DNA from: Bacteroides faecis MAJ27
GTDB taxonomy: Bacteria; Bacteroidota; Bacteroidia; Bacteroidales; Bacteroidaceae
DNA length: 64,000 bases
Reading direction: 5' to 3'
Assembly: GCF_900106755.1 (NCBI RefSeq)
Contig: NZ_FNNN01000002.1
Coordinates: forward strand, 186,001 to 250,000
The notes under the pieces are model-generated. The model did not search any database. It saw only the letters and a list, made by a program, of their open reading frames with translations, and had not been told where the DNA came from. The position numbers were made by a program, and so were the translations under genes. This document shows, piece by piece, positions 17,871 to 25,591 of the stretch. The first letter of the stretch is position 1. Every line of letters starts with the position of its first letter.

Positions 17871-18140
17871 ATGTTGAATAATATAGACATCAAGAAACTC
17901 TATGATACTGGAGGCAAATGCAAAGGTTTACCCTCGTTCCCTAGTATCCTAAAATTGGGTAGTAGATACTTAATTCTAAGTGTTGCTGGCTTTGGCCTTT
18001 GTTGCCTTCATCATAGGTACAAGAAGCAAATTGAACTAGATGAGGAGGTTTACGCGAACAATGCGGCACTTCAAATCAAGTTGAAACTTAATAATGTTCA
18101 TATAAATAGTCTAATAAATAAAAGTAAATTACAAAAATGA
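17871..18140 (+). CDS. Cassette gene 1: small membrane protein
   Basis: About 89 residues from MLNNIDIKKLYD; an ATG 13 codons earlier is possible. One transmembrane helix (YLILSVAGFGLCCLHH, about residues 32-50) is followed by a basic and then helical, charged tail (YKKQIELDEEVYANNAALQ). The stop overlaps the next start by 4 nt (ATGA). No family recognised. It is the first of four coupled genes whose products all begin with a membrane segment and continue with a charged helix. Confidence 0.6.
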   Translation: MLNNIDIKKLYDTGGKCKGLPSFPSILKLGSRYLILSVAGFGLCCLHHRYKKQIELDEEVYANNAALQIKLKLNNVHINSLINKSKLQK

Positions 18141-18616
18141 GATTAATACCTGATTCAAACAACATTGCTCGAATCATCGAGATACCGGGAGTTAAGAAGA
18201 CAACCGAATACCTTTTTATAGGGACAGGTTTCGCATTGGTTGCTTTAGGTTCTGTTTGTTATCTTATAACGGCGATTAAATCCCACGGTAGGATAAAGGA
18301 GCAGAATGATGTATTCGCAAACAAGCAGAGGGAGATTGAAATTGCTTCTTTATGTAAAATGCAAGAGAACGAACAATTTCACATTCATCGTATGCAGGAA
18401 GAGCGTAAGCGGATGTCAACAGGTACAAACTGGCAGAATATAAAGAGCGATAACTGTATAAAACGGAATAGGGGAAGCCTAGAGGTAGTAACAGATTTAA
18501 GATATTCTTGGAGAATCTTTCAACTAACGACCGGAGGTTTCCACTTACCGAAGAAGGTCCGGGTTGTGAGCCGAATTAATAAGATTAGAACTACTTTTAA
18601 AAGGAATCAGTTATGA
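18137..18616 (+). CDS. Cassette gene 2: membrane protein with coiled coil
   Basis: A 159-residue protein: soluble N-terminus, one transmembrane helix (YLFIGTGFALVALGSVCYLI, residues 25-44), a charged helical region (about 50-100, probable coiled coil) and a basic C-terminus rich in Arg and Lys. Both ends overlap the neighbours by 4 nt, so translation is coupled. No family recognised. The basic tail could contact nucleic acid or lipid; that is inference. Confidence 0.6.
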   Translation: MRLIPDSNNIARIIEIPGVKKTTEYLFIGTGFALVALGSVCYLITAIKSHGRIKEQNDVFANKQREIEIASLCKMQENEQFHIHRMQEERKRMSTGTNWQNIKSDNCIKRNRGSLEVVTDLRYSWRIFQLTTGGFHLPKKVRVVSRINKIRTTFKRNQL

Positions 18617-19035
18617 ACTATACAACAACAATCGCATCAGTACTTGGCATAACAGCCGCAGGTTTTATTAGTGTATGGGTCTGTGACCGATTTGTCAAGA
18701 GACGTAAGCAGACAAAAAAGATGTCTATCGTATTTGATGATGTGGTGAATGATATGGAAACAGCTATACTGTTACAAACGGCTATTTCTCAAAAACGTAC
18801 GAGAACTAGGATTACGTCCGGTATGATCAGAAAATGGAATATGATGGCTAAAAAGGGAACGTCCCATAAACAGATTGCCGCCGAGTATGGTGTATCATTG
18901 GTTAGTGTAGACAGGTATTTGGCCAGGTCAGGTAGAAAGAAGACCGCCAAAACCGATAAGGCCTATTCCACAGTCCAGATGATTAACAGTGAAGTTAAAA
19001 ATAACAGATTATTAATTAATAAACATGAGTTATGA
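18613..19035 (+). CDS. Cassette gene 3: membrane-anchored helix-turn-helix protein
   Basis: A 140-residue protein with an N-terminal transmembrane helix (about residues 7-25, SVLGITAAGFISVWVC), a basic stretch (KRRKQTKK), a linker and a helix-turn-helix: MIRKWNMMAKKGTSHKQIAA then EYGVSLVSVDRYLARSG (about residues 72-108), like resolvase or sigma-type HTH domains. A membrane-tethered DNA-binding protein is the plain reading. Overlaps of 4 nt link it to both neighbours. It may tether DNA or regulate the cassette; no characterised homologue was recognised. Confidence 0.65.
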   Translation: MNYTTTIASVLGITAAGFISVWVCDRFVKRRKQTKKMSIVFDDVVNDMETAILLQTAISQKRTRTRITSGMIRKWNMMAKKGTSHKQIAAEYGVSLVSVDRYLARSGRKKTAKTDKAYSTVQMINSEVKNNRLLINKHEL

Positions 19036-20726
19036 GTAATAAAGTAAAGGCAATGTCCCACTCTATAATCGATGTAGGAGGTAAAGTTGGACTAGGGGGA
19101 GTTAGTGGACGCTACAAAGGTGCTGCTTCAACTCTTTGGAAAATTGGTGGTTGTCTTGTTATTGGTATAGGTGTAATTGGAATATACGCTTTACCCGAAA
19201 TTAAGAAAAAGCTTGGACAGGTTAAGATTGACGAAGAGAAAAAGAAAAACGAACTTGAAAATGACAAGGCAAGGGAAGCGAGCAGACTTAAAATGGAAGA
19301 AAAAGATCATCAGTGTGATCTGGATATCAAAAAAGCGAAGGAGATCAGTCAGGTAAAGACTGATGAGATATCTAGGGTTATTACGATTCGTCAGGATTTT
19401 GGTCTTATGGGAAAAAAAACGGTTGGCGAACAAACGATAGATAAAGAACCTGCTCTTGGTGAGTGGTTACAATGGTTCGATACTCAGTTCCCCATGCCGG
19501 GTTACTCCGCTATTCCTCACATCAGCACTATTCTGAACGGTTGTCCTAGTGGCTTCAGGCCTGCCATGCTTCTACATCTGCTTGGAACTTATGGTGCACT
19601 CTGTTTCTCGAATGTGCGTGCGCAATATATGGACGGACGGTCTCATTCTCCCAGTTTGCAGGTTGTGATTGTAGGAGCGCAGGGTTCGGGAAAGAGTATC
19701 TTTAAAAATGTGTATGAACAGGATCTCTTTCATCGAGTGGTTATGGAGGACCGAGAGAAGGCCAGGAGTAACAAGCCTGACCAGATTATCCAAACGATAG
19801 GCAGCGAGATCTCAAAAGCAAGATTATTGGAGCTTGTAGCTGGTAATCATGATGTATACTTCTATTCGATGGAGACGGAGATCGATACCGTACGTCAATC
19901 TTTCGCCAAAGGTGGCGGACTTTCCAGTGACTTGTTACGTAAAGCATTCTCCAACGAGAGTATTTCTTTGGACAACAAGCATACCCGTAATGAATGTCGC
20001 GGTACATTTCTCGTGTATTTCAATTACACCTTCACCGGGACTCCCAAGGCTGTCAGACGTTTCTTTAAAGAGGAGGAGTATGAAGATGGAACCGCCTCAC
20101 GTGTTTGTTTTTGTGCAATTCCCGAACTGGGTCATTCAATTCCGGAGTTTGACTTACCGGAGGGTGAAGAACTGGAGAAAATACGTGACCGGATTGACAA
20201 GTGGCGTGAACAGTATTGCTTCAGAAGAACAAAAGAGGGTATTGATATTCCTGCCAACGAACACCGGACAGATCTCTCTTATGTATTCGGTACTCTGAAG
20301 CATTGGATCGAGAAACAGAAGGAGATGGGTGACGAGACAAGAAAAGAAGTTTCCCTTCGCATGGCCACTGTCGCCTTCCATGGTGCCATAGTGCTGCATA
20401 TGCTCGCCGGTGAACCCGGGAAAGACGTTCCGAAGACATGTAGGGCGATTTGTAAGTTGACCGAATATCTTGCCAACCACTGCATGGAACGTTTTCTCTG
20501 CCAGTATTACAAGGGAGTGTACCCGAAGATGGGTATGCCAACCGAATCACGGCCGGGACGAAGATTAACAGACGAGGAAATTGACTGCTGGTATCCTTTG
20601 TGGAAAACTCTCGATGAAAATGGTAATCAGCTGGGTTATGGAAGGATAGCCAAACTGATTGGAGTGAGTAAGAATGATGTGAGAAATGCTTTTAGAAAGT
20701 ATGAGAGAGAAATCGGATTAAGTTAA
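19032..20726 (+). CDS. Cassette gene 4: membrane-anchored P-loop ATPase, DUF3987-like
   Basis: A 564-residue protein. A transmembrane helix (about residues 35-54, KIGGCLVIGIGVIGIYALPE) is followed by a charged coiled coil (57-115). The P-loop domain begins near 140: EWLQWFDTQFPMP, FSNVRAQYMDGRSHSPSLQ, then Walker A GAQGSGKS (215-222). An acidic Walker B-like segment (VYFYSMETEID) and the sensor-like FTGTPKAVRRFF follow, as in DUF3987 ATPases related to VirE and primase-helicases. The C-terminus looks like a helix-turn-helix (YGRIAKLIGVSKNDVRNAFR). Normal DUF3987 proteins are soluble and often fused to a BT4734-type domain; here that domain is replaced by a membrane anchor and coiled coil. A separate BT4734-type protein lies at 61.5 kb. 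Confidence 0.7.
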   Translation: MSNKVKAMSHSIIDVGGKVGLGGVSGRYKGAASTLWKIGGCLVIGIGVIGIYALPEIKKKLGQVKIDEEKKKNELENDKAREASRLKMEEKDHQCDLDIKKAKEISQVKTDEISRVITIRQDFGLMGKKTVGEQTIDKEPALGEWLQWFDTQFPMPGYSAIPHISTILNGCPSGFRPAMLLHLLGTYGALCFSNVRAQYMDGRSHSPSLQVVIVGAQGSGKSIFKNVYEQDLFHRVVMEDREKARSNKPDQIIQTIGSEISKARLLELVAGNHDVYFYSMETEIDTVRQSFAKGGGLSSDLLRKAFSNESISLDNKHTRNECRGTFLVYFNYTFTGTPKAVRRFFKEEEYEDGTASRVCFCAIPELGHSIPEFDLPEGEELEKIRDRIDKWREQYCFRRTKEGIDIPANEHRTDLSYVFGTLKHWIEKQKEMGDETRKEVSLRMATVAFHGAIVLHMLAGEPGKDVPKTCRAICKLTEYLANHCMERFLCQYYKGVYPKMGMPTESRPGRRLTDEEIDCWYPLWKTLDENGNQLGYGRIAKLIGVSKNDVRNAFRKYEREIGLS

Positions 20727-20733
20727 TACGGAT

Positions 20734-20769
20734 AAGGAGGACATAACCGAATGGTGTTCTCCTTTTTTC
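20734..20769 (+). terminator. Terminator of the four-gene cassette
   Basis: Stem AAGGAGGACA / TGTTCTCCTT has one mismatch and is followed by TTTTTTC. It starts 8 bp after the last gene. Confidence 0.65.
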
Positions 20770-20774
20770 TTTTT

Positions 20775-21117
20775 TAGGGGTGTAAATGCCGTTTCATAGG
20801 GGTGTAAATGCTGAATGTATGAGTATTTTATTAATTCAGCATATTATAACGAATAGCATTGTACATCAATTACTTATAAATGAAAAGACTATCTATCCTT
20901 ATAGGGTGTAAAACGCTACACCCTAAATATGATAATGGACATGATGACAATAACTCATACGCTCTTAATCTAGTAGTCAAAATAGAGTTTGTCTTTTGTC
21001 GAGTAAAGTCTTCTTAATCTGATTTCCACACTAGTGTAGTTCAATAATAAACTTATATATCTTTACTTGTTTCGAAACAGCACTAAAGGTCCTTGCTCAG
21101 GTGTATATTAAGGTGTA
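20775..21117 (+). repeat. Reiterated GTGTA boxes
   Basis: TAGGGGTGTAAATGC occurs twice, 22 bp apart (20775-20789 and 20797-20811). TAGGGTGTA with an inverted copy TACACCCTA lies at 20902-20925. AGGTGTA occurs at 21099-21105 and 21111-21117. The spacing of two helical turns for the first pair suggests a protein-binding array, for instance an operator or iterons. No gene is supported from 20770 to 21268. Confidence 0.45.
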
Positions 21118-21268
21118 CTAACCGATTTTTAGTATATTATCAATGGCACTTTGAAAACACCTAAGATAACTATCGAAACTAATTTCTCCCGATACTCACT
21201 GAGGTTCCATTTTCATCAACTCCCTTTTGTATTATGAGCAACCGGGCTCTGCATTGAATGGTTGTTAA

Positions 21269-21484
21269 GAACTGATCTGTCCAGCCCACCTATGGCTTAT
21301 TTACGAAAAGTATGGAAATCCGGACAGGTTATTGAAACAGGTACCGGTGGACGCTATACAGGAGGGGAATGCGCAATATGAAATATTTGTAGAAACAACA
21401 GAAAACCAATTCGGGAGATATCTTTTTAATCGTCCGAATACTAGTATGAATAATTATATAAAATTAAAAGAAAATTATGAATAA
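21269..21484 (+). pseudogene. Open frame without a start, remnant upstream of the HNH-like gene
   Basis: A 71-codon open frame directly after a TAA, reading LICPAHLWLIYEKYGNPDRL then KQVPVDAIQEGNAQYEIFVE and ending at a TAA that overlaps the start of the next gene (ATGAATAA). No ATG occurs near its left end. It looks like the 3' end of a truncated gene once translationally coupled to the HNH-like gene. Confidence 0.4.
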
Positions 21485-22256
21485 AAACAATAAAAAACAG
21501 CCGTTCGAAAAAGAGATCGACGGCAGAAAAATGAGATATTGTGGAATATATAATATCTGGGTAAACCGTGAAGGTACATATGCCTATAGGGAATATAAAG
21601 ACCCAGCCTGGAACCATGCCTTGCAAATCCATACCCGCCCGGACGGAAGTAAATATCTGGATACGAAAAGCCATGGAGAAATACCTCTTGATGAAGCTGT
21701 AGCCATCTGTTTCAGTCCTATGCCCCGGGATGGCAGGAAATATGTACCGGTTCATAAGGATAATAATCCGGGCAATTGTCATGCCTTGAATCTTACATGG
21801 AAACAGGTCCCGAAGTATTCTCCGATCGACAAGGAAAGAAAGCTGGATAACGGACTGGTGGTACGGTCGGATGGTACCATACTTGATAAAAGGAAAAAAC
21901 TGTTTGTAGTCACGGTAATCGGTGACAGCGATACGGATCGGCTGGTTTCTGTGGATCCTTACGTATGCTATTATCGTAAGAACCGTTATGGTTCTATTGA
22001 CGAGAGACGTGCGCGTGTTGATGCTCTTATGGCGGAAGCCGAATTTGTAGCCGGTGATAACTCTCTGATGAGCAGGCCGCGGGTACTGCATAAGGATCAG
22101 GATTACCTGAATTACAACTCCTTCAATCTTGAATGGGCGGAAGAGGACAGTCCGGAGTATCAGGCTTATATGTGGCAGAAAAAGGAAGATATGGACCGGT
22201 TGACCATTCAGGAGAATCCGAATCATCCCAATCCCTTAATGAAACCTCTACATTAA
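21477..22256 (+). CDS. Protein with two HNH-like motifs
   Basis: A 259-residue protein. Two segments resemble the core of HNH homing-type nucleases (consensus HHxDxNxxNNxxxNLxW): VHKDNNPGNCHALNLTW (about residues 96-112) and LHKDQDYLNYNSFNLEW (about 202-218). Each keeps one His, the Asp, Asn and NLxW, but the first His of the usual HH pair is absent or replaced (VHK, LHK). This suggests an internal duplication, perhaps catalytically weakened. NUMOD4-like or AP2-type flanking domains were not recognised. It may be a regulatory or DNA-binding derivative of a mobile nuclease. Confidence 0.55.
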   Translation: MNKNNKKQPFEKEIDGRKMRYCGIYNIWVNREGTYAYREYKDPAWNHALQIHTRPDGSKYLDTKSHGEIPLDEAVAICFSPMPRDGRKYVPVHKDNNPGNCHALNLTWKQVPKYSPIDKERKLDNGLVVRSDGTILDKRKKLFVVTVIGDSDTDRLVSVDPYVCYYRKNRYGSIDERRARVDALMAEAEFVAGDNSLMSRPRVLHKDQDYLNYNSFNLEWAEEDSPEYQAYMWQKKEDMDRLTIQENPNHPNPLMKPLH

Positions 22257-22456
22257 TGCCAGTTATAAAAAACATGTCTTATGGATGAGAAGACAACTAT
22301 TTTCCGGAGAGCCGTGAAAAATATGATTCTGTTGGACTGTCGGGAATTATAAACTGGCTATTAGTTGATATGACAAGATTAGTCGGTCGTAGGACTGGAA
22401 CTGTGTATCAAGTATTAAATAAATTATTAACGACGAACTTTTAAAAAATAACTAGT

Positions 22457-22753
22457 ATGGCACTGAATAAAAGTACAGGGAATATGTATGCTTTCGTTTC
22501 ACATACATATAACCCGTTGAAAGGTGAATGTGAACACTCCTGTGCGTATTGTTTTATGAGACGTAAACTTTTCCTGCCTCCCTTGCATCTGGAGCTGAAG
22601 GAATTGAAAGTGAATCTGGGTGAAGGCAACTTTATCTTTGTAGGCAGCAGTACGGATGAATGGGCAGCTAATGTCCCGTCAGAATGTGTTCACCCCAGCA
22701 GGAGAATATTGGTCGTAACTCACGATACGACATTGCTCTCCCCGAGCCGATAG
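22457..22753 (+). pseudogene. Truncated radical-SAM (DUF5131-like) gene
   Basis: The first 98 codons encode MALNKSTGNMYAFVSHTYNP and the cluster-binding motif CEHSCAYC (Cys25, Cys29, Cys32), then LGEGNFIFVGSSTDEWA, close to phage Gp37/Gp68-type radical-SAM proteins of about 250 residues. The frame then stops and the following DNA (to about 22900) is decayed. It lacks most of the barrel and cannot be functional. The rest of 22257-23124 holds no gene; a weak inverted repeat TTTTTTATACT / AGTATAAAAAA lies around 22848-22932. Confidence 0.65.
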
Positions 22754-23124
22754 CAAATGAGCTAAGGATGTTGAAAGCAAAATTGGAGAAATCTACCAAA
22801 TTGAGGTTAAGGCGAATGCTTTGTGTTGGATGAGATAGATATGTGACGGATTTTTTATACTGAAAAAAGAAATCTTAGGAAAGTTCAGTGAATCGGAAAT
22901 CTGTTGTATGGAAAGCTTTGGGAGTATAAAAAACAAGAATTAGTTATTAAAATAAGGTAAAGCAACAAGTTATTTCGATTATTGTATGTTCTGTAGTGAA
23001 GAAATAATGAAATGTGAATTATGGAGAGTGATTATTGTTAAATTCAGATAAAACGTTTTATTCAGATCATTCAATATCTATAAGTTTACGTTTGATTATA
23101 ATTTATTTAGAGAAATAATTTTGT

Positions 23125-24333
23125 ATGGCAACAGTAAAAGTAAAATTCCGTGCATCTTCCGTTGCTACGAAAGAAGGTACACTTTTCTATCAAGTGATTC
23201 ATAAACGTATAGTAAGACAAATACATACCGGATACAAGTTGTTTCCTGCAGAATGGGATGCGATACATTCGGAGGTTATTCTACCTTCAGCAACCAGTGA
23301 AAGTCGAAGAGATTACTTGCTTTCTTTGAAGAATTCTCTGATGGAGGATAGTATAAGACTGAAGAATATTATTACTCGTCTTGAACGTTCAGGCATTGCT
23401 TATACTTCGGATAGTCTGGTGGAGCTTTATTGTGCATCCACAGAGAATAATGGTTTTGTATCCTTTACTCTAAATCTTATCAAAGAGTTAAATCAAGTCG
23501 GGAAACACCGTACTGCTGAAACTTATATGACTACATTAAACAGCTTCATACGTTTCCGTAAAGGGAAAGATGTCCTGTTGGAAGAAGTTGATTCCAGTTT
23601 GATGATGAAATATGAGAGCTTTTTAAAATCTACTGGTATTTGTCCGAATACCACCTCTTATTATATGCGGAATCTTCGGGCTATTTATAATCGTGCTGTG
23701 GAGAAGGACTTGACGGTTCAGCGAAGTCCTTTTAAATATGTATATACAGGGATAGACAAGACGGTTAAACGTGCTATTCCGTTAGAGGAGATTCGCCGTT
23801 TGAGGGAGCTTGATTTAACAAAGAGTCCTTCTCTGGCTTATGCAAGGGATATATTTATGTTTTCTTTTTACACGCGTGGTATGTCATTCATTGATATGGC
23901 TTTTTTGAGAAAGAAAGACTTGCAGAATGGTATTTTGTCTTATCGCCGACAGAAGACAGGGCAACAGTTGTTCATCAAATGGGAGAAGCCAATGCAAGAA
24001 ATAATTAACAAGTATGATACTCAGGGGAGCCCTTACCTACTACCTATTATACGAGATATGGAAGTGGACGGAAGGAAACAGTATAAAAAAACTGCCCATT
24101 TGGTGAATCTAAAACTGAAGAGACTTGGGATGCAGTTAGGATTATCCATACCTTTAACTACATATGTTGCCCGCCACGCCTGGGCTAGTATTGCCAAAAG
24201 TAAAAATATCTCCTTGTCTGTTATCAGTGAAGCTATGGGACATGACTCGGAGAACACTACTCGCATTTATCTAGCCTCATTGGATGCTTCTTTGGTAGAC
24301 AAGGCGAACAGTCTTATTCTTAAGTCATTGTAG
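23125..24333 (+). CDS. Tyrosine recombinase, probable DNA invertase of the capsule promoter
   Basis: A 402-residue tyrosine recombinase of the Bacteroides integrase/invertase type: an arm-binding domain (MATVKVKFRASSVATKEGTL), a SAM-like core domain (about 105-205) and the catalytic domain. The tetrad is visible: Arg about 251 (TRGMSFID), R350-H351 (ARHAWAS), His about 373 (MGHDS) and Tyr about 382 (RIYLASL). Its position immediately before an invertible promoter and upxY is the standard arrangement in Bacteroides capsule loci, where the linked recombinase flips the promoter. A mobile-element integrase is less likely: no attachment-site duplication or tRNA is evident. Confidence 0.85.
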   Translation: MATVKVKFRASSVATKEGTLFYQVIHKRIVRQIHTGYKLFPAEWDAIHSEVILPSATSESRRDYLLSLKNSLMEDSIRLKNIITRLERSGIAYTSDSLVELYCASTENNGFVSFTLNLIKELNQVGKHRTAETYMTTLNSFIRFRKGKDVLLEEVDSSLMMKYESFLKSTGICPNTTSYYMRNLRAIYNRAVEKDLTVQRSPFKYVYTGIDKTVKRAIPLEEIRRLRELDLTKSPSLAYARDIFMFSFYTRGMSFIDMAFLRKKDLQNGILSYRRQKTGQQLFIKWEKPMQEIINKYDTQGSPYLLPIIRDMEVDGRKQYKKTAHLVNLKLKRLGMQLGLSIPLTTYVARHAWASIAKSKNISLSVISEAMGHDSENTTRIYLASLDASLVDKANSLILKSL

Positions 24334-24573
24334 AGATGAGATAATCTACAATATAGCCATGAAACTGTAAATCGGCAATATGTATCAAAGGATATGTATG
24401 GTTTACTGTTATTTTTTTTGCATATTAAAACTTTCCTAAAGCAAGGGTATAACAAAGTAAAACGGGAATTCGGAACGGTTTAATAGTCATTAATGATATC
24501 GCACTAGCTATTAAAGAGAAACTACAAGAAGGGATAATATTGATATAAGCTAAATATGTTTAGCAAAATATGG

Positions 24574-24788
24574 TTCTCTCTATAAGAGAAATACTAACGG
24601 GCACAAAGGTACGTAATTTATTGGAAATAATAGCATAAAACATATATAATCTTGGGTAATTGCTTCTTCTAGAGAAGGATTTACTTAACAGATGTTTAAT
24701 CATTATCAATTATATAATGATTATAACTATCTGATATTTAAACTATTGAATTAAATATTACATCTTTTTATTTATCTTATAGAGAGAA
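24574..24788. promoter_or_regulatory. Invertible promoter element of the capsule locus
   Basis: Inverted 20-bp arms at 24574-24593 and 24769-24788 match at 19 of 20 positions (TTCTCTCTATAAGAGAAATA). The 175 bp between them hold a single good -7 box, on the minus strand. After inversion this box would lie near 24751-24758 facing upxY, leaving a leader of almost 200 nt, as expected for UpxY-controlled operons. As sequenced, the locus is in the predicted OFF orientation. Confidence 0.8.
24604..24611 (-). promoter_or_regulatory. -7 box of the invertible capsule promoter
   Basis: TACCTTTG on the minus strand, with GTGCCCG just downstream as in many Bacteroides transcription starts. No TTTG occurs on the plus strand inside the element, so no promoter faces the capsule genes at present. 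The -33 region is AT-rich and not consensus. Confidence 0.65.
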
Positions 24789-24958
24789 ATAAAAAGTAAG
24801 GTTGTAAATAGACCTTGAATGCATCTTGTATGGTGAAGATGAAAAAGTTTAATAATAGTGGGGAGAGATCTCTAACTTTTGTGAAATATGATGATAACTA
24901 CTTGATATATAGCGTTGTATGTAATCAGGTAGGATTAGAACTATTGGCTTGAGGTTTT

Positions 24959-25507
24959 ATGGCGCTCCTGAAAGATGAACAACGGATGCATTGGTATGTG
25001 ATGCGTGACCTCAAACGCCCTAACGCCAAGTTACCTGCTTATAAGCAGCTCAGTGATGAACATCTAGAAGTATTTACTCCTATGCAATGGCGGTTAAAGT
25101 TGAAAAATGGTAAACGAATCCGTGAAGAAGTACCGTTTATGCAGGACCTGCTTTTTATCCACGATACAAGAGAAGTTCTAGATATGTTTGTTCGTAAAAT
25201 ACCGACCCTTCAATATCGTTATCAGAAAGGTGGCGGTTATTGTCAGCCTATGATGGTTGCCGATTTGGATATGGAGCGTTTTATACGTGCTGTCAGAGGT
25301 TCGGAAAATCCTAAATATTATTTACCTGAAGAGATAAGCGATACAATGTATGGTCGTATGATCCGTATTATTGGAGGTCCTTTTGAAGGTTATGAAGGCC
25401 GTCTGCTTACTACTCGTGGTTCTAAAGTCAAACGTCTTCTTGTCGAACTGCCTAATTTCTTTTCGGTGGGTGTAGAAGTAAATCCTGATTTGATAGAAAT
25501 AATATAA
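24959..25507 (+). CDS. UpxY-family transcription antiterminator
   Basis: A 182-residue NusG paralogue. The N-terminal NusG-like domain (HWYVMRDLKRPNAK and PFMQDLLFIHDTREV) and the C-terminal KOW motif (GRMIRIIGGPFEGYEGRLL, about residues 130-150) are clear. UpxY proteins bind the nascent leader of their own capsule operon and prevent early termination. No upxZ gene follows, unlike many B. fragilis loci, so cross-locus inhibition by this locus is not expected. Confidence 0.93.
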   Translation: MALLKDEQRMHWYVMRDLKRPNAKLPAYKQLSDEHLEVFTPMQWRLKLKNGKRIREEVPFMQDLLFIHDTREVLDMFVRKIPTLQYRYQKGGGYCQPMMVADLDMERFIRAVRGSENPKYYLPEEISDTMYGRMIRIIGGPFEGYEGRLLTTRGSKVKRLLVELPNFFSVGVEVNPDLIEII

Positions 25508-25591
25508 TTATGTACGATTATATACTATTATTCTAGTTGTTTATAATCAGCGTTGTAAGAATATATGATAATTAATTGGGGGATTTAAATT

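Noticed and set aside
23125..24333. Integrase as evidence of an integrated conjugative element ending here
   Set aside because: No tRNA, attachment-site duplication or mobilisation genes were seen; the adjacent invertible promoter explains the recombinase better.
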